Assembly: GCF_937988725.1 (NCBI RefSeq)
Contig: NZ_CALKHS010000010.1
Coordinates: 62,001 to 126,000, forward strand
From: an uncultured Castellaniella sp.
Lineage (GTDB): Bacteria; Pseudomonadota; Gammaproteobacteria; Burkholderiales; Burkholderiaceae_B
Length of the DNA stretch: 64,000 bases
Direction: 5' to 3'
Below are positions 53,636 through 61,657 of this stretch, piece by piece (within the stretch, counting starts at the first letter, position 1; each line of letters opens with the position of its first letter). The notes below the pieces were generated by a model, which searched no databases, was not told the origin of the DNA, and was given only the letters and a program-made list of their open reading frames with translations. Both the position numbers and the translations under genes were made by a program.

Positions 53636-53664
53636 TTGATTGTTGCCGGTCCGGTTGCTAAACT
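53636..53664 (+). promoter_or_regulatory. Predicted sigma-70 promoter of thrS
   Basis: TTGATT (53636-53641), a 17-base spacer and TAAACT (53659-53664) predict a start near 53671. The leader would be about 76 bases and include an attenuator-like hairpin. Confidence 0.6.
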
Positions 53665-53704
53665 GTTTCATATCCTTCCTGCATGGCAATATAGACTTTT
53701 ACCG

Positions 53705-53731
53705 ACGCGGCGCAGGCCGCGTTTTGTATTT
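53705..53731 (+). promoter_or_regulatory. Terminator-like attenuator in the thrS leader
   Basis: ACGCGGC (53705-53711) pairs with GCCGCGT (53716-53722) over loop GCAG. The sequence TTTTGTATTTT follows directly. This intrinsic-terminator structure ends 15 bases before the thrS ATG, inside the predicted transcript. It could allow control of readthrough into thrS-infC. A regulator is not evident. Confidence 0.5.
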
Positions 53732-53746
53732 TCAGGACACACATTC

Positions 53747-55693
53747 ATGGTTCGCATCACCTTGCCCGACGGCTCACAACGTGAGTTCGATCATCCCGTT
53801 TCCGTGCACGACGTCGCGAAGTCGATCGGGACCGGGTTGGGCAAGGCGGCCCTGGGGGGCAAGATCGCCGTGGACGGACAGCCCGCCCGGCTGGTGGACG
53901 CCAGCCACGTCATCGATCAGGACGCGGCGCTCAGCATCGTCACGGACAAGGACCCCGACGGTCTGGACATGATCCGCCACTCCACCGCGCACCTGCTGGC
54001 CTATGCGGTGAAATCCCTGTTTCCCGACGCCCAGGTCACGATCGGCCCGGTGATCGACAACGGCTTCTATTACGACTTCTCGTACAAGCGGCCCTTCACC
54101 CCCGAAGACCTGCAGGCCATCGAACAGAAAATGGCCGAACTGGCCAGGCGCGACGAAACCGTGGTGCGGGAAGAATGGGATCGCGACGAGGCCGTCAAGT
54201 TCTTTCACGGCATCGGCGAGGCCTACAAGGCCGAAATCATCGCCTCCATTCCCAGCAATGAAAAAATCAGCCTGTACCGCGAAGGCGATTTCATCGACCT
54301 GTGCCGGGGGCCGCACGTGCCGTCCACCGGCCGCCTGAAGGTCTTCAAGCTGATGAAGGTCGCGGGCGCCTATTGGCGCGGCGACAGCAAGAACGAGATG
54401 CTGCAGCGCATCTACGGCACGGCGTGGGCGCGCCAGGCCGACCAGGACGCCTACCTGCACATGCTGGAACAGGCCGAATTGCGCGATCACCGCCGCATCG
54501 GCCGCGAACTGGACCTGTTCCATTTCCAGGACGAAGCGCCCGGCCTGATCTTCTGGCACCCCAAGGGCTGGACCGTCTGGCAGCAGGTGGAACAGTACAT
54601 GCGCCAGGTCTACCAGGACAACGGCTACCAGGAAGTCAAGGCGCCGCAGATCCTGGATCTGTCCCTGTGGAAGAAAACCGGCCACTGGGACAACTACAAG
54701 GAAAACATGTTCACGACGGAATCCGAAAACCGCGTGTATGGCTTGAAGCCCATGAACTGTCCCGGCCACGTGCAGATCTTCAACGCCGGCCTGCATTCCT
54801 ATCGCGAACTGCCGCTGCGCTACGGCGAATTCGGCCAGTGCCACCGCAACGAACCCTCGGGCTCGCTGCACGGCATGATGCGGGTGCGCGGCTTCACCCA
54901 GGACGATGGCCACATCTTCTGCACGGAAGACCAGCTGCAGGACGAATGCGCGGCGTTCACCCGCCTGCTGCAGAAGGTCTACGCCGATTTCGGCTTCACG
55001 GAAATCCTGTACAAGGTCGCCACGCGCCCCGAAAAGCGCATCGGCGCCGACGAAGTCTGGGACAAGGCCGAGAAGGCCCTGATGGACAGCCTGGACCTGT
55101 CGCATTGCGACTACGAGGTTTCCGAAGGCGAGGGCGCCTTTTACGGCCCCAAGATCGAGTACACCCTGAAGGACGCCATCGGCCGCCACTGGCAGTGCGG
55201 CACGATCCAGGTCGATTTCTCCATGCCGGCGCGCCTGGGGGCCGAATACGTGGATGCCCAGGACCAGCGCCGCACGCCGGTCATGCTGCACCGCGCCATC
55301 CTGGGTTCTCTGGAGCGCTTCATCGGCATGCTGATCGAAAACCATGCCGGCGCGCTGCCCGCCTGGCTGGCGCCGCACCATGCCGTCGTCTGCTGTATTT
55401 CCGACAGTTCCGCCGATTACGCGGACCAGGTTGCCAAAACCCTTGTTAAACAAGGGTTTAGGGTCAGTTCAGATTTGCGCGGTGAAAAAATCACCCGTAA
55501 AATCCGCGAGCACAGCCTGCAGAAAATTCCGTATATTCTGGTCGTGGGCGACAAGGAACGCGAATCCGGCGCCGTCGCGGTGCGGGGTCGCGGCAAATTG
55601 GACCTGGGCACCATGCCGGTGGCCGATTTCGCCGCCCGCCTGCAGCAGGAAATCGTTTCCCGCTACCAAGGGGGCGATTCGGGCCAGGCCTGA
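53747..55693 (+). CDS. thrS: Threonine-tRNA ligase
   Basis: The 648-residue class II synthetase charges tRNA-Thr. Domains in order are the TGS domain (1-62, MVRITLPDGSQREFDHPVSV), the editing domain with HSTAHLLAYAVKSLFP and CRGPHVPSTG, the catalytic core with motif 2 and zinc Cys (YGLKPMNCPGHVQIF), GFTQDDGHIFC and motif 3. The anticodon-binding domain is at the C-terminus. The ATG follows TCAGGAC. In E. coli ThrS represses its own mRNA; here a terminator-like hairpin lies in the leader. The infC gene follows at once. Confidence 0.97.
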   Translation: MVRITLPDGSQREFDHPVSVHDVAKSIGTGLGKAALGGKIAVDGQPARLVDASHVIDQDAALSIVTDKDPDGLDMIRHSTAHLLAYAVKSLFPDAQVTIGPVIDNGFYYDFSYKRPFTPEDLQAIEQKMAELARRDETVVREEWDRDEAVKFFHGIGEAYKAEIIASIPSNEKISLYREGDFIDLCRGPHVPSTGRLKVFKLMKVAGAYWRGDSKNEMLQRIYGTAWARQADQDAYLHMLEQAELRDHRRIGRELDLFHFQDEAPGLIFWHPKGWTVWQQVEQYMRQVYQDNGYQEVKAPQILDLSLWKKTGHWDNYKENMFTTESENRVYGLKPMNCPGHVQIFNAGLHSYRELPLRYGEFGQCHRNEPSGSLHGMMRVRGFTQDDGHIFCTEDQLQDECAAFTRLLQKVYADFGFTEILYKVATRPEKRIGADEVWDKAEKALMDSLDLSHCDYEVSEGEGAFYGPKIEYTLKDAIGRHWQCGTIQVDFSMPARLGAEYVDAQDQRRTPVMLHRAILGSLERFIGMLIENHAGALPAWLAPHHAVVCCISDSSADYADQVAKTLVKQGFRVSSDLRGEKITRKIREHSLQKIPYILVVGDKERESGAVAVRGRGKLDLGTMPVADFAARLQQEIVSRYQGGDSGQA

Positions 55694-55728
55694 ACCCTCC
55701 GTTTCTTCAACATCTAGGAGTCTTTGAC

Positions 55729-56271
55729 ATCGCAACCGAAAAGAAACACCGCATCAACGGTGAAATCCGTATCCATGAGGTCCGTCTGATTGGCGTGGAC
55801 GGTGAACAACTGGGCATCGTACGCACGTCCGACGCCCTGGCGCAGGCCGAACAGAACGACGTCGATCTGGTCGAGATCTCGCCCACGGCCGATCCCCCGG
55901 TCTGCCGGCTGATGGATTACGGCAAGTTCAAGTACCAGGAACAAAAGCGCCAGGCCGAAGCCCGCGCGCGCCAGAAGGTCATCCAGGTCAAGGAAGTCAA
56001 ATTCCGCCCCGGCACCGACGAAGGCGACTATCAGGTGAAACTGCGCAACCTGCGCCGCTTCATCGAAGACGGCGACAAGGCCAAGGTCACGCTGCGTTTC
56101 CGGGGCCGCGAAATGGCTCACCAGGAACTGGGCATGCGGGTGCTCGAACGAGTGCGCGACGATCTGGGCGAACTGGTGCAGGTCGAAGCCATGCCCAAGC
56201 TCGAAGGCCGCCAGATGGTGATGGTGCTGGCGCCGCGCCGGAAGACCGGCAAGCAGGGCGATGCGGCCTGA
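55729..56271 (+). CDS. infC: Translation initiation factor IF-3, starting at a rare ATC codon
   Basis: The 180-residue IF-3 keeps ribosomal subunits apart and proofreads start-codon pairing. The first codon is ATC (then GCAACCGAAAAG), eight bases after AGGAG. No ATG or GTG lies at the family start, and the first ATG in frame, much used by gene finders, would lose about 70 N-terminal bases of conserved sequence. Marks are HRINGEIRIHEVRLIG, VDLVEISPTADPPVCRLMDYGKFKY and VKFRPGTDEGDYQVK. Rare starts in infC allow IF-3 to repress itself. Unusually, rpmI and rplT do not follow. Confidence 0.93.
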   Translation: MATEKKHRINGEIRIHEVRLIGVDGEQLGIVRTSDALAQAEQNDVDLVEISPTADPPVCRLMDYGKFKYQEQKRQAEARARQKVIQVKEVKFRPGTDEGDYQVKLRNLRRFIEDGDKAKVTLRFRGREMAHQELGMRVLERVRDDLGELVQVEAMPKLEGRQMVMVLAPRRKTGKQGDAA

Positions 56272-56332
56272 TCGCGGCGGTTGACCGGGGGGCCGCGGTC
56301 GCGGGTCGTTTGTTCATCCATAGGTTTCTTTC

Positions 56333-57295
56333 ATGCATGTCCTGTTTGTCATCGATCCGCTGCCCGGCCTGAAGGCCTGGAAGGATTCCTCCGTGGCCGT
56401 CATGCGCAGCCTGGCGGCGCGGGGGCACGTCTTCAGCTTCGCCCTGATGGGCGACCTGTTCGTCGATCAGGGCCGCGTGCGGGTGGCCGCAACGGCAATG
56501 CGCCTGCGCGACGATGCCGACTGGCGCGGGCATGACTGGTGGACCCAGGACGCCGCCGCGCAGGATCGCGACCTGGCGGATTTCGATGCGGTCCTGATGC
56601 GCAAGGACCCGCCGTTCGACATGGAATATGTCTACGCCACGCACCTGTTCGATTACGCGCAGGCGCAGGGCGCCCGGGTATTCAACGCCGGGTCGGCGAT
56701 CCGCAACCATCCCGAAAAACTGGCCATCACGGAATTCGCGCAGTACACGGCGCCCACGCTGGTCAGCCGCGACATGGCCCGCATCCGGGCCTTTCACGCG
56801 GAACACGGCGACGTCATCGTCAAGCCGCTCGACGGCATGGGCGGCAGCGGCATCTTCCGCCTGCGGCCCGACGAGCCCAATCTGGGCGCCATCCTGGAAT
56901 CCCTGACCGATCTGGGCGAGCGCACCATCATGGCGCAGCGCTACATTCCGGAGATCGTCCAGGGCGACAAGCGCATCCTGATCATCGGCGGCGAACCGGT
57001 GCCGTTCGCGCTGGCGCGGATTCCGCTGCAGGGGGAAACCCGGGGCAATCTGGCCGCCGGCGGGCGCGGGGTGGCGCAGCCCCTGTCCGCGCGCGACCTG
57101 GAACTGGCCCGCGCCGTGGGTTCCCGGCTGGCGGGACGCGGCCTGCTGCTGATCGGCCTGGACGTCATCGGCGACTACATCACGGAAATCAACGTCACCA
57201 GCCCGACCTGCTTCGTGGAAATCACGGAACAGACTGGCTTCGACGTGGCCGGCCGCTTCGTCGACGCGCTGCAACAGGCCCTGGAGGCGGCATGA
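56333..57295 (+). CDS. gshB: Glutathione synthetase
   Basis: The 320-residue ATP-grasp ligase adds glycine to gamma-glutamylcysteine. The N-terminus HVLFVIDPLPGLKAWKDSSVAVM is the typical GshB start. ATP-grasp marks are VIVKPLDGMGGSGIFRL (glycine-rich loop), RYIPEIVQGDKRILIIGGEPV and the end LIGLDVIGDYITEINVTSPTCFVEI. It is followed by a PTS EIIA gene with a four-base overlap. No gshA is in the window. It starts 61 bases after infC, an unusual neighbour. Confidence 0.96.
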   Translation: MHVLFVIDPLPGLKAWKDSSVAVMRSLAARGHVFSFALMGDLFVDQGRVRVAATAMRLRDDADWRGHDWWTQDAAAQDRDLADFDAVLMRKDPPFDMEYVYATHLFDYAQAQGARVFNAGSAIRNHPEKLAITEFAQYTAPTLVSRDMARIRAFHAEHGDVIVKPLDGMGGSGIFRLRPDEPNLGAILESLTDLGERTIMAQRYIPEIVQGDKRILIIGGEPVPFALARIPLQGETRGNLAAGGRGVAQPLSARDLELARAVGSRLAGRGLLLIGLDVIGDYITEINVTSPTCFVEITEQTGFDVAGRFVDALQQALEAA

Positions 57296-57705
57296 AGACC
57301 CGCCTGGCCCTGGTGATGCACCAGCCTCTGGGCTCGGCGTTCAGCGCCTGCGCCCAGCACGTGCTGGGCCGGGTGCCGGATCTGCAGGTCTTCGACATCA
57401 TGCCCGACGCGCCGCCGCGGGAACAGACCGGCCGGGTGCTGGACTGGGTGCATCAGGGCCGGATCGAAGAGCCCATCCTGATCCTGTGCGACCTGTACGG
57501 CGCCACGCCGTTCAACATCGCGGCCCAGGCGCTGCGCCAGGCCCTCGAAGAAGGCTATATCATTCATCTGCTGACCGGCACCAACGCCTGCATGGTGCTC
57601 AAGGCCTTGACCGATCAGCAGGAAAATCCGGAATCCCTCAGCGAACGCGTGCGACAGGGGGCGCTGCGCGGGATCGTCAACGCAGATCCCCCTCCCGACT
57701 GCTAG
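57292..57705 (+). CDS. PTS EIIA component, mannose-type (regulatory)
   Basis: The 137-residue EIIA of the mannose/sorbose class accepts phosphate from HPr on His10 (ALVMHQPLG). A second mark is ILILCDLYGATPFNIAAQAL. There are no EIIB/EIIC genes, so with the following HPr and enzyme I it forms an incomplete phosphorelay seen in many beta- and alphaproteobacteria, where it controls metabolism rather than sugar import. Its start overlaps the gshB stop. HPr begins 15 bases after its stop. Confidence 0.9.
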   Translation: MKTRLALVMHQPLGSAFSACAQHVLGRVPDLQVFDIMPDAPPREQTGRVLDWVHQGRIEEPILILCDLYGATPFNIAAQALRQALEEGYIIHLLTGTNACMVLKALTDQQENPESLSERVRQGALRGIVNADPPPDC

Positions 57706-57720
57706 TTAGGAGTTTTGCCC

Positions 57721-57990
57721 ATGCCCATGATCGACCTGGTGATTTCCAACAAGCTCGGCCTGCATGCCCGCGCGGCGGCGAAACTGACGCAGCTGGCGGG
57801 CCGCTTCAAAAGCGACGTCTTCATCTCCCGCGGGGCGCAGCGCGTCAATGCGAAGAGCATCATGGGCGTCATGATGCTGGCGGCTGGCCTGGGAGTCACG
57901 GTCAAGATCGAGGCCCTGGGCGCCGACGAGGACCAGGCCCTGGGGGACATCCGCGCCCTGTTCGAAGGCAAGTTCGGGGAACCTGAATGA
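57721..57990 (+). CDS. ptsH: PTS phosphocarrier protein HPr
   Basis: The 89-residue HPr carries the phospho-acceptor His15 (NKLGLHARAAAKL) and regulatory Ser46 (NAKSIMGVMML), the target of HPr kinase in species that have it. It passes phosphate from enzyme I to EIIA. TTAGGAG lies seven bases before the ATG at 57721; a second in-frame ATG is two codons later. It sits between the EIIA and enzyme I genes, in the usual order. Confidence 0.95.
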   Translation: MPMIDLVISNKLGLHARAAAKLTQLAGRFKSDVFISRGAQRVNAKSIMGVMMLAAGLGVTVKIEALGADEDQALGDIRALFEGKFGEPE

Positions 57991-58033
57991 TCCACGCGGC
58001 TGCGGGCGCGCGCTTCGCCCGGGCTTTTTCGAC

Positions 58034-59797
58034 ATGACGACCATGACTGCGCCCGAGACGACCCCGGCGGCCCTGCATTCCACCCTCTGCCTGTTCGGCC
58101 AGGGAGTCGTGCGCGGCTATGCCATCGGCCGCGCGGTCGTCATGAGCGCCGCCGCGCTGGAAGTCGCCCACTACCGGATCGCGGACGATGACACCGCCGC
58201 CGAGAAGCAGCGCCTGTGCCAGGCGATCGACGCCGCCGTCCATGACCTGCACCAGATGGTCGAAGCGCTGCCCGACGACGCGCCGCGCGAACTGGGCGTG
58301 CTGCTGTCGGTGCATGCCATGCTGCTGCAGGACCCCATGCTGGTGCAGTCGGTCTGCCAGTTGATCGAGGAACGCCAAGTCAATGCAGAATGGGCCCTGA
58401 CGACCCAGGGCCAGACCCTCGCGGAACAATTCACCCTCATGGAAGACGCCTATCTGCGCGAGCGCAGCGCGGACGTGCGTCAGGTCATCGAGCGCGTCCT
58501 GCGCGTCCTGTCGGGTTCGGCCCAATGGCTGCCCGATCTGGACGGGGTCGATGCCGACGGCAGCCTGATCGTCGTGGCGCGCGATATTTCGCCCGCCGAC
58601 ATGATGCGCCTGCGCGGCGGGAAATTCGGGGCCTTCCTGACCGACCTGGGCGGGGCGACCTCGCACACGGCCATCGTGGCGCGCAGCATGAACGTGCCCG
58701 CCGTGGTCGGCATGGGGCATGTGCGCGCGCTGGTGCGCGATGGCGACCTGCTGATCGTCGACGGCATCCGGGGCCTGGTGCTGGTCAATCCGTCGCCGGC
58801 CATTCTGCGGGAATACCAGGAACGCCAGGCCGCGTTCCTGCGCGAACGCGATGAGCTCAAGGCCCTGCGCTTCGCGCCCGCCATGACGCTGGACGGCATC
58901 CAGATTCGCATGGAAGCCAATATCGAATTGCCCGAAGAGGCCGCCGACGCCCTGGCCGCGGGCGCCGAAGGCATCGGCCTGTTTCGCAGCGAATTCCTGT
59001 TCATGGGGCGCGCGGATCTACCCGGCGAGGACGAGCAGTACGAAGCCTATTCCGCCGTCGTGCGCACGATGGCGGGGCGCCCGGTGACGATCCGCACCCT
59101 GGACATCGGGGCGGACAAGACCCTGGACGGCGAGGCGACCGTGGCCACCAACCCGGCGCTGGGCCTGCGGGCCATCCGCTATTGCCTGGCGAACCCGGAA
59201 CTCTTCAATACCCAGCTGCGGGCCCTGCTGCGGGCCGCCGCGCACGGTCCCGTCCGGATTCTGGTTCCCATGGTGTCGCACATGCACGAGGTCGTCGCCA
59301 CCCGCCGGGCGCTGGCGCGCGCGGCCGAGGAACTGCGGGACGCGGGGCTGGCCCACGAAACCCGCGTGCAGCTGGGGGCCATGGTCGAGATCCCGGCCAT
59401 GGCGATCGCCATCGAGCCCTTCGCGGAAACGCTGGATTTCCTGTCCATCGGCACCAATGACCTGATCCAGTACGTCCTGGCCATCGACCGGGGCGACACG
59501 GACGTCGCCTCGCTGTACGACCCCATGCATCCGGCCGTGCTGCGCCTGATCGCCCACACCATCAATGCCGGAGAGCGCGTGGGCAAGCCCGTGTCGGTGT
59601 GCGGGGAAATGGCGGGAGACGTGCGCGTCACCCGCATGCTGCTGGGGCTGGGCCTGACGGGATTCTCCATGCACCCGCAGCAGCTGCTGGACGTCAAGAA
59701 GGAAATCCGCCGGGCGCATTCCAACGCGCTGCGTGTCAAGGTCGCCTCGGCCCTGAACCGCGCAGAACGCATCGACCTGGCCGCCCTGTCGGCTTGA
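58034..59797 (+). CDS. ptsI: Phosphoenolpyruvate-protein phosphotransferase (PTS enzyme I)
   Basis: The 587-residue enzyme I starts the phosphorelay by taking phosphate from phosphoenolpyruvate on His211 (LGGATSHTAIVARS). Other marks are GIGLFRSEFLFM (phosphoenolpyruvate Arg), VTIRTLDIGADK and the signature DFLSIGTNDLIQYVLAIDR with VCGEMAGD near the end. The first about 17 residues are extra and precede the common LFGQGVVRGYAIG start; an ATG three codons downstream is also possible. With HPr and EIIA it is the complete soluble relay here. Confidence 0.95.
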   Translation: MTTMTAPETTPAALHSTLCLFGQGVVRGYAIGRAVVMSAAALEVAHYRIADDDTAAEKQRLCQAIDAAVHDLHQMVEALPDDAPRELGVLLSVHAMLLQDPMLVQSVCQLIEERQVNAEWALTTQGQTLAEQFTLMEDAYLRERSADVRQVIERVLRVLSGSAQWLPDLDGVDADGSLIVVARDISPADMMRLRGGKFGAFLTDLGGATSHTAIVARSMNVPAVVGMGHVRALVRDGDLLIVDGIRGLVLVNPSPAILREYQERQAAFLRERDELKALRFAPAMTLDGIQIRMEANIELPEEAADALAAGAEGIGLFRSEFLFMGRADLPGEDEQYEAYSAVVRTMAGRPVTIRTLDIGADKTLDGEATVATNPALGLRAIRYCLANPELFNTQLRALLRAAAHGPVRILVPMVSHMHEVVATRRALARAAEELRDAGLAHETRVQLGAMVEIPAMAIAIEPFAETLDFLSIGTNDLIQYVLAIDRGDTDVASLYDPMHPAVLRLIAHTINAGERVGKPVSVCGEMAGDVRVTRMLLGLGLTGFSMHPQQLLDVKKEIRRAHSNALRVKVASALNRAERIDLAALSA

Positions 59798-59915
59798 TGC
59801 GGATCAAATCCGGCCAAAGTTTCACCGGCCGCCGGATCCGTTCCCCGGCCCAGGCCCGTTACACTCCGTGCATGCTGCCGGCCCGGTCCGGCGGACTATC
59901 GACCTTGAGGCTCCG

Positions 59916-61622
59916 ATGACCGCTCCCAATCCGGCGAAACGCCGGTTTCACGGTTTCCCCTGGCCCCGGACGCTCAGGCGGAAGGTCATCCTGGCGTTCG
60001 TGCTGGCGGCGTTTCTGGCGGTGGGCAATATCCTGGTTGTCCAGTCCCTGCTGCGGGAGTCGGACGGCCTGGCGGCGGCGGTCAACGTGGCGGGCAAGAT
60101 GCGCATGCTCAGCCAGCGCATCACCCTGGAAGCGCTGGCCGGCGCGGCCGTGCCGCAGCGCGCCGACCATTTGCGGCAATATCGGGACACGTTCGATCAG
60201 GCCTACCGCGCCCTGATGTCGGGCGGCGAAGCCTATGGCCTGCGCGTTCCGCAGGTGGGCCTGTCCCAGGCGCGGCAGCTGGCCGCCGTGGGCCATGACT
60301 GGCAGATCTACCAGGAATCCGTCGCCGTCTTTTCGCAGGCGGCCCGAAGCGCCGCGGGCGCCGATCCCGAGCCGCTTCTGGCGGCGGGGGATCAGTTGCT
60401 GGGCAGCGCCGAAGCATTGCTGGATGCGCTGGTCCGGCATGCCCGCGACGTCCAGCGGAACGCCCTGTACAACTCCTACATCCTGTTCGCGCTGAATCTG
60501 TTTTTGCTGCTGCTGGCCTATGCGCTGGTATCCCGCCAGGTGTTGCGCCCGATCCGCCGCCTGGTGGAGCAATGCCGGGAGTTGGCTTCGGGCAACTTCG
60601 CGGTCCGTTCCCGTCTGCGCCGCCGCGATGAACTGGGAAGCCTGGGCGGGGCGCTGGACGAATCCGCCGCCCATATCGAGCGGCTGCTGGCCGAAGTCGC
60701 CCGTGAACGGGTCTCGCTTCAGCAGGCTGCGCTGGTATACGAACACACCAGCGAGGCCATGGTGGTCACGGACGTCGATGGCTATGTCCAGAACATCAAT
60801 CCGGCCTTCACGGCCGTCACCGGCTATCGGGCGGCCGAGATCGTGGGCAAGCGCCTGAATGTCCTCAGCTCGGGGCGGCATGATCGGGATTTCTACCGGG
60901 ACATGTGGCAAAGCCTGGCGCAGAGCGGGCGCTGGAGCGGCGACATCTGGAACCGGCGCAAGTCCGGAGAGGAGTTCGTCGAGCGCCTGACGATCAATAC
61001 CTCGTACAACCCGGACGGCAGCGTGAATTGCCGCATCGGCCTGTTTTCCGACGTGACGGAGAAACGCCGCCGCGAGGCGCTGATCTGGCGCCAGGCCCAC
61101 TACGATCACCTGACGCAGCTGCCCAACCGGCAGATGTTCCACGCCAGCCTGCAGCGGTGCATCGAGGATGCGCACAATAGCGGTCCGTATTTCGCGCTGA
61201 TGTTCCTGGATCTGGACCTGTTCAAGGAAGTCAACGACACCTTCGGCCACGACGAGGGCGATGAGCTGCTGCGCCTGGTGTCCCGGCGCCTGACGGGCTG
61301 CATTCGCGATTCCGACCTGGCGGCCCGCCTGGGCGGCGACGAGTTCACCCTGATCATCCAGCGGCTGAATCATCCGGACGATGTGCGGCCGATCTGCCGG
61401 AAAGTGCTGGATGCCATCGCGCAGCCCTACACGCTGAGCGGCAATACCGTGCATATTTCCGCCAGCGTCGGCGTGGCCTTCCATCCGCGCGACGGCGGGG
61501 ATGCCGCGACCCTGCTCAAGCGCGCCGATCTGGCGATGTATGCGGCCAAGCAAAAGGGCAGGAACCGGTATTGCCTGTTTTCCCCGGACATGCTGCAAGC
61601 GGCTCCGTCGCACGGCGATTAG
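59916..61622 (+). CDS. Membrane diguanylate cyclase with PilJ-type sensor, HAMP, PAS and GGDEF domains
   Basis: The 568-residue signalling protein has a first membrane segment at about residues 25-45 and a periplasmic region with a type IV pili methyl-accepting (PilJ_N) motif, AGKMRMLSQRITLEALA. A second membrane segment at about 190-208 is followed by a HAMP linker, a PAS domain (ALVYEHTSEAMVVTDVDGYVQNINPAFTAVTG) and a GGDEF domain with active motif RLGGDEF. It should make cyclic di-GMP. There is no EAL domain. The PilJ_N module resembles that of NarX-type nitrate sensors, so a small anion may be sensed. It lies between ptsI and amtB. Confidence 0.9.
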   Translation: MTAPNPAKRRFHGFPWPRTLRRKVILAFVLAAFLAVGNILVVQSLLRESDGLAAAVNVAGKMRMLSQRITLEALAGAAVPQRADHLRQYRDTFDQAYRALMSGGEAYGLRVPQVGLSQARQLAAVGHDWQIYQESVAVFSQAARSAAGADPEPLLAAGDQLLGSAEALLDALVRHARDVQRNALYNSYILFALNLFLLLLAYALVSRQVLRPIRRLVEQCRELASGNFAVRSRLRRRDELGSLGGALDESAAHIERLLAEVARERVSLQQAALVYEHTSEAMVVTDVDGYVQNINPAFTAVTGYRAAEIVGKRLNVLSSGRHDRDFYRDMWQSLAQSGRWSGDIWNRRKSGEEFVERLTINTSYNPDGSVNCRIGLFSDVTEKRRREALIWRQAHYDHLTQLPNRQMFHASLQRCIEDAHNSGPYFALMFLDLDLFKEVNDTFGHDEGDELLRLVSRRLTGCIRDSDLAARLGGDEFTLIIQRLNHPDDVRPICRKVLDAIAQPYTLSGNTVHISASVGVAFHPRDGGDAATLLKRADLAMYAAKQKGRNRYCLFSPDMLQAAPSHGD

Positions 61623-61657
61623 CCCGGCGCGCGGAGCGCCGGGCCGCGCGCCGCGGT

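Noticed and set aside
53682..53693. Three-codon leader peptide before thrS
   Set aside because: No ribosome site and no Thr codons, so a classical leader-peptide attenuation cannot be supported.
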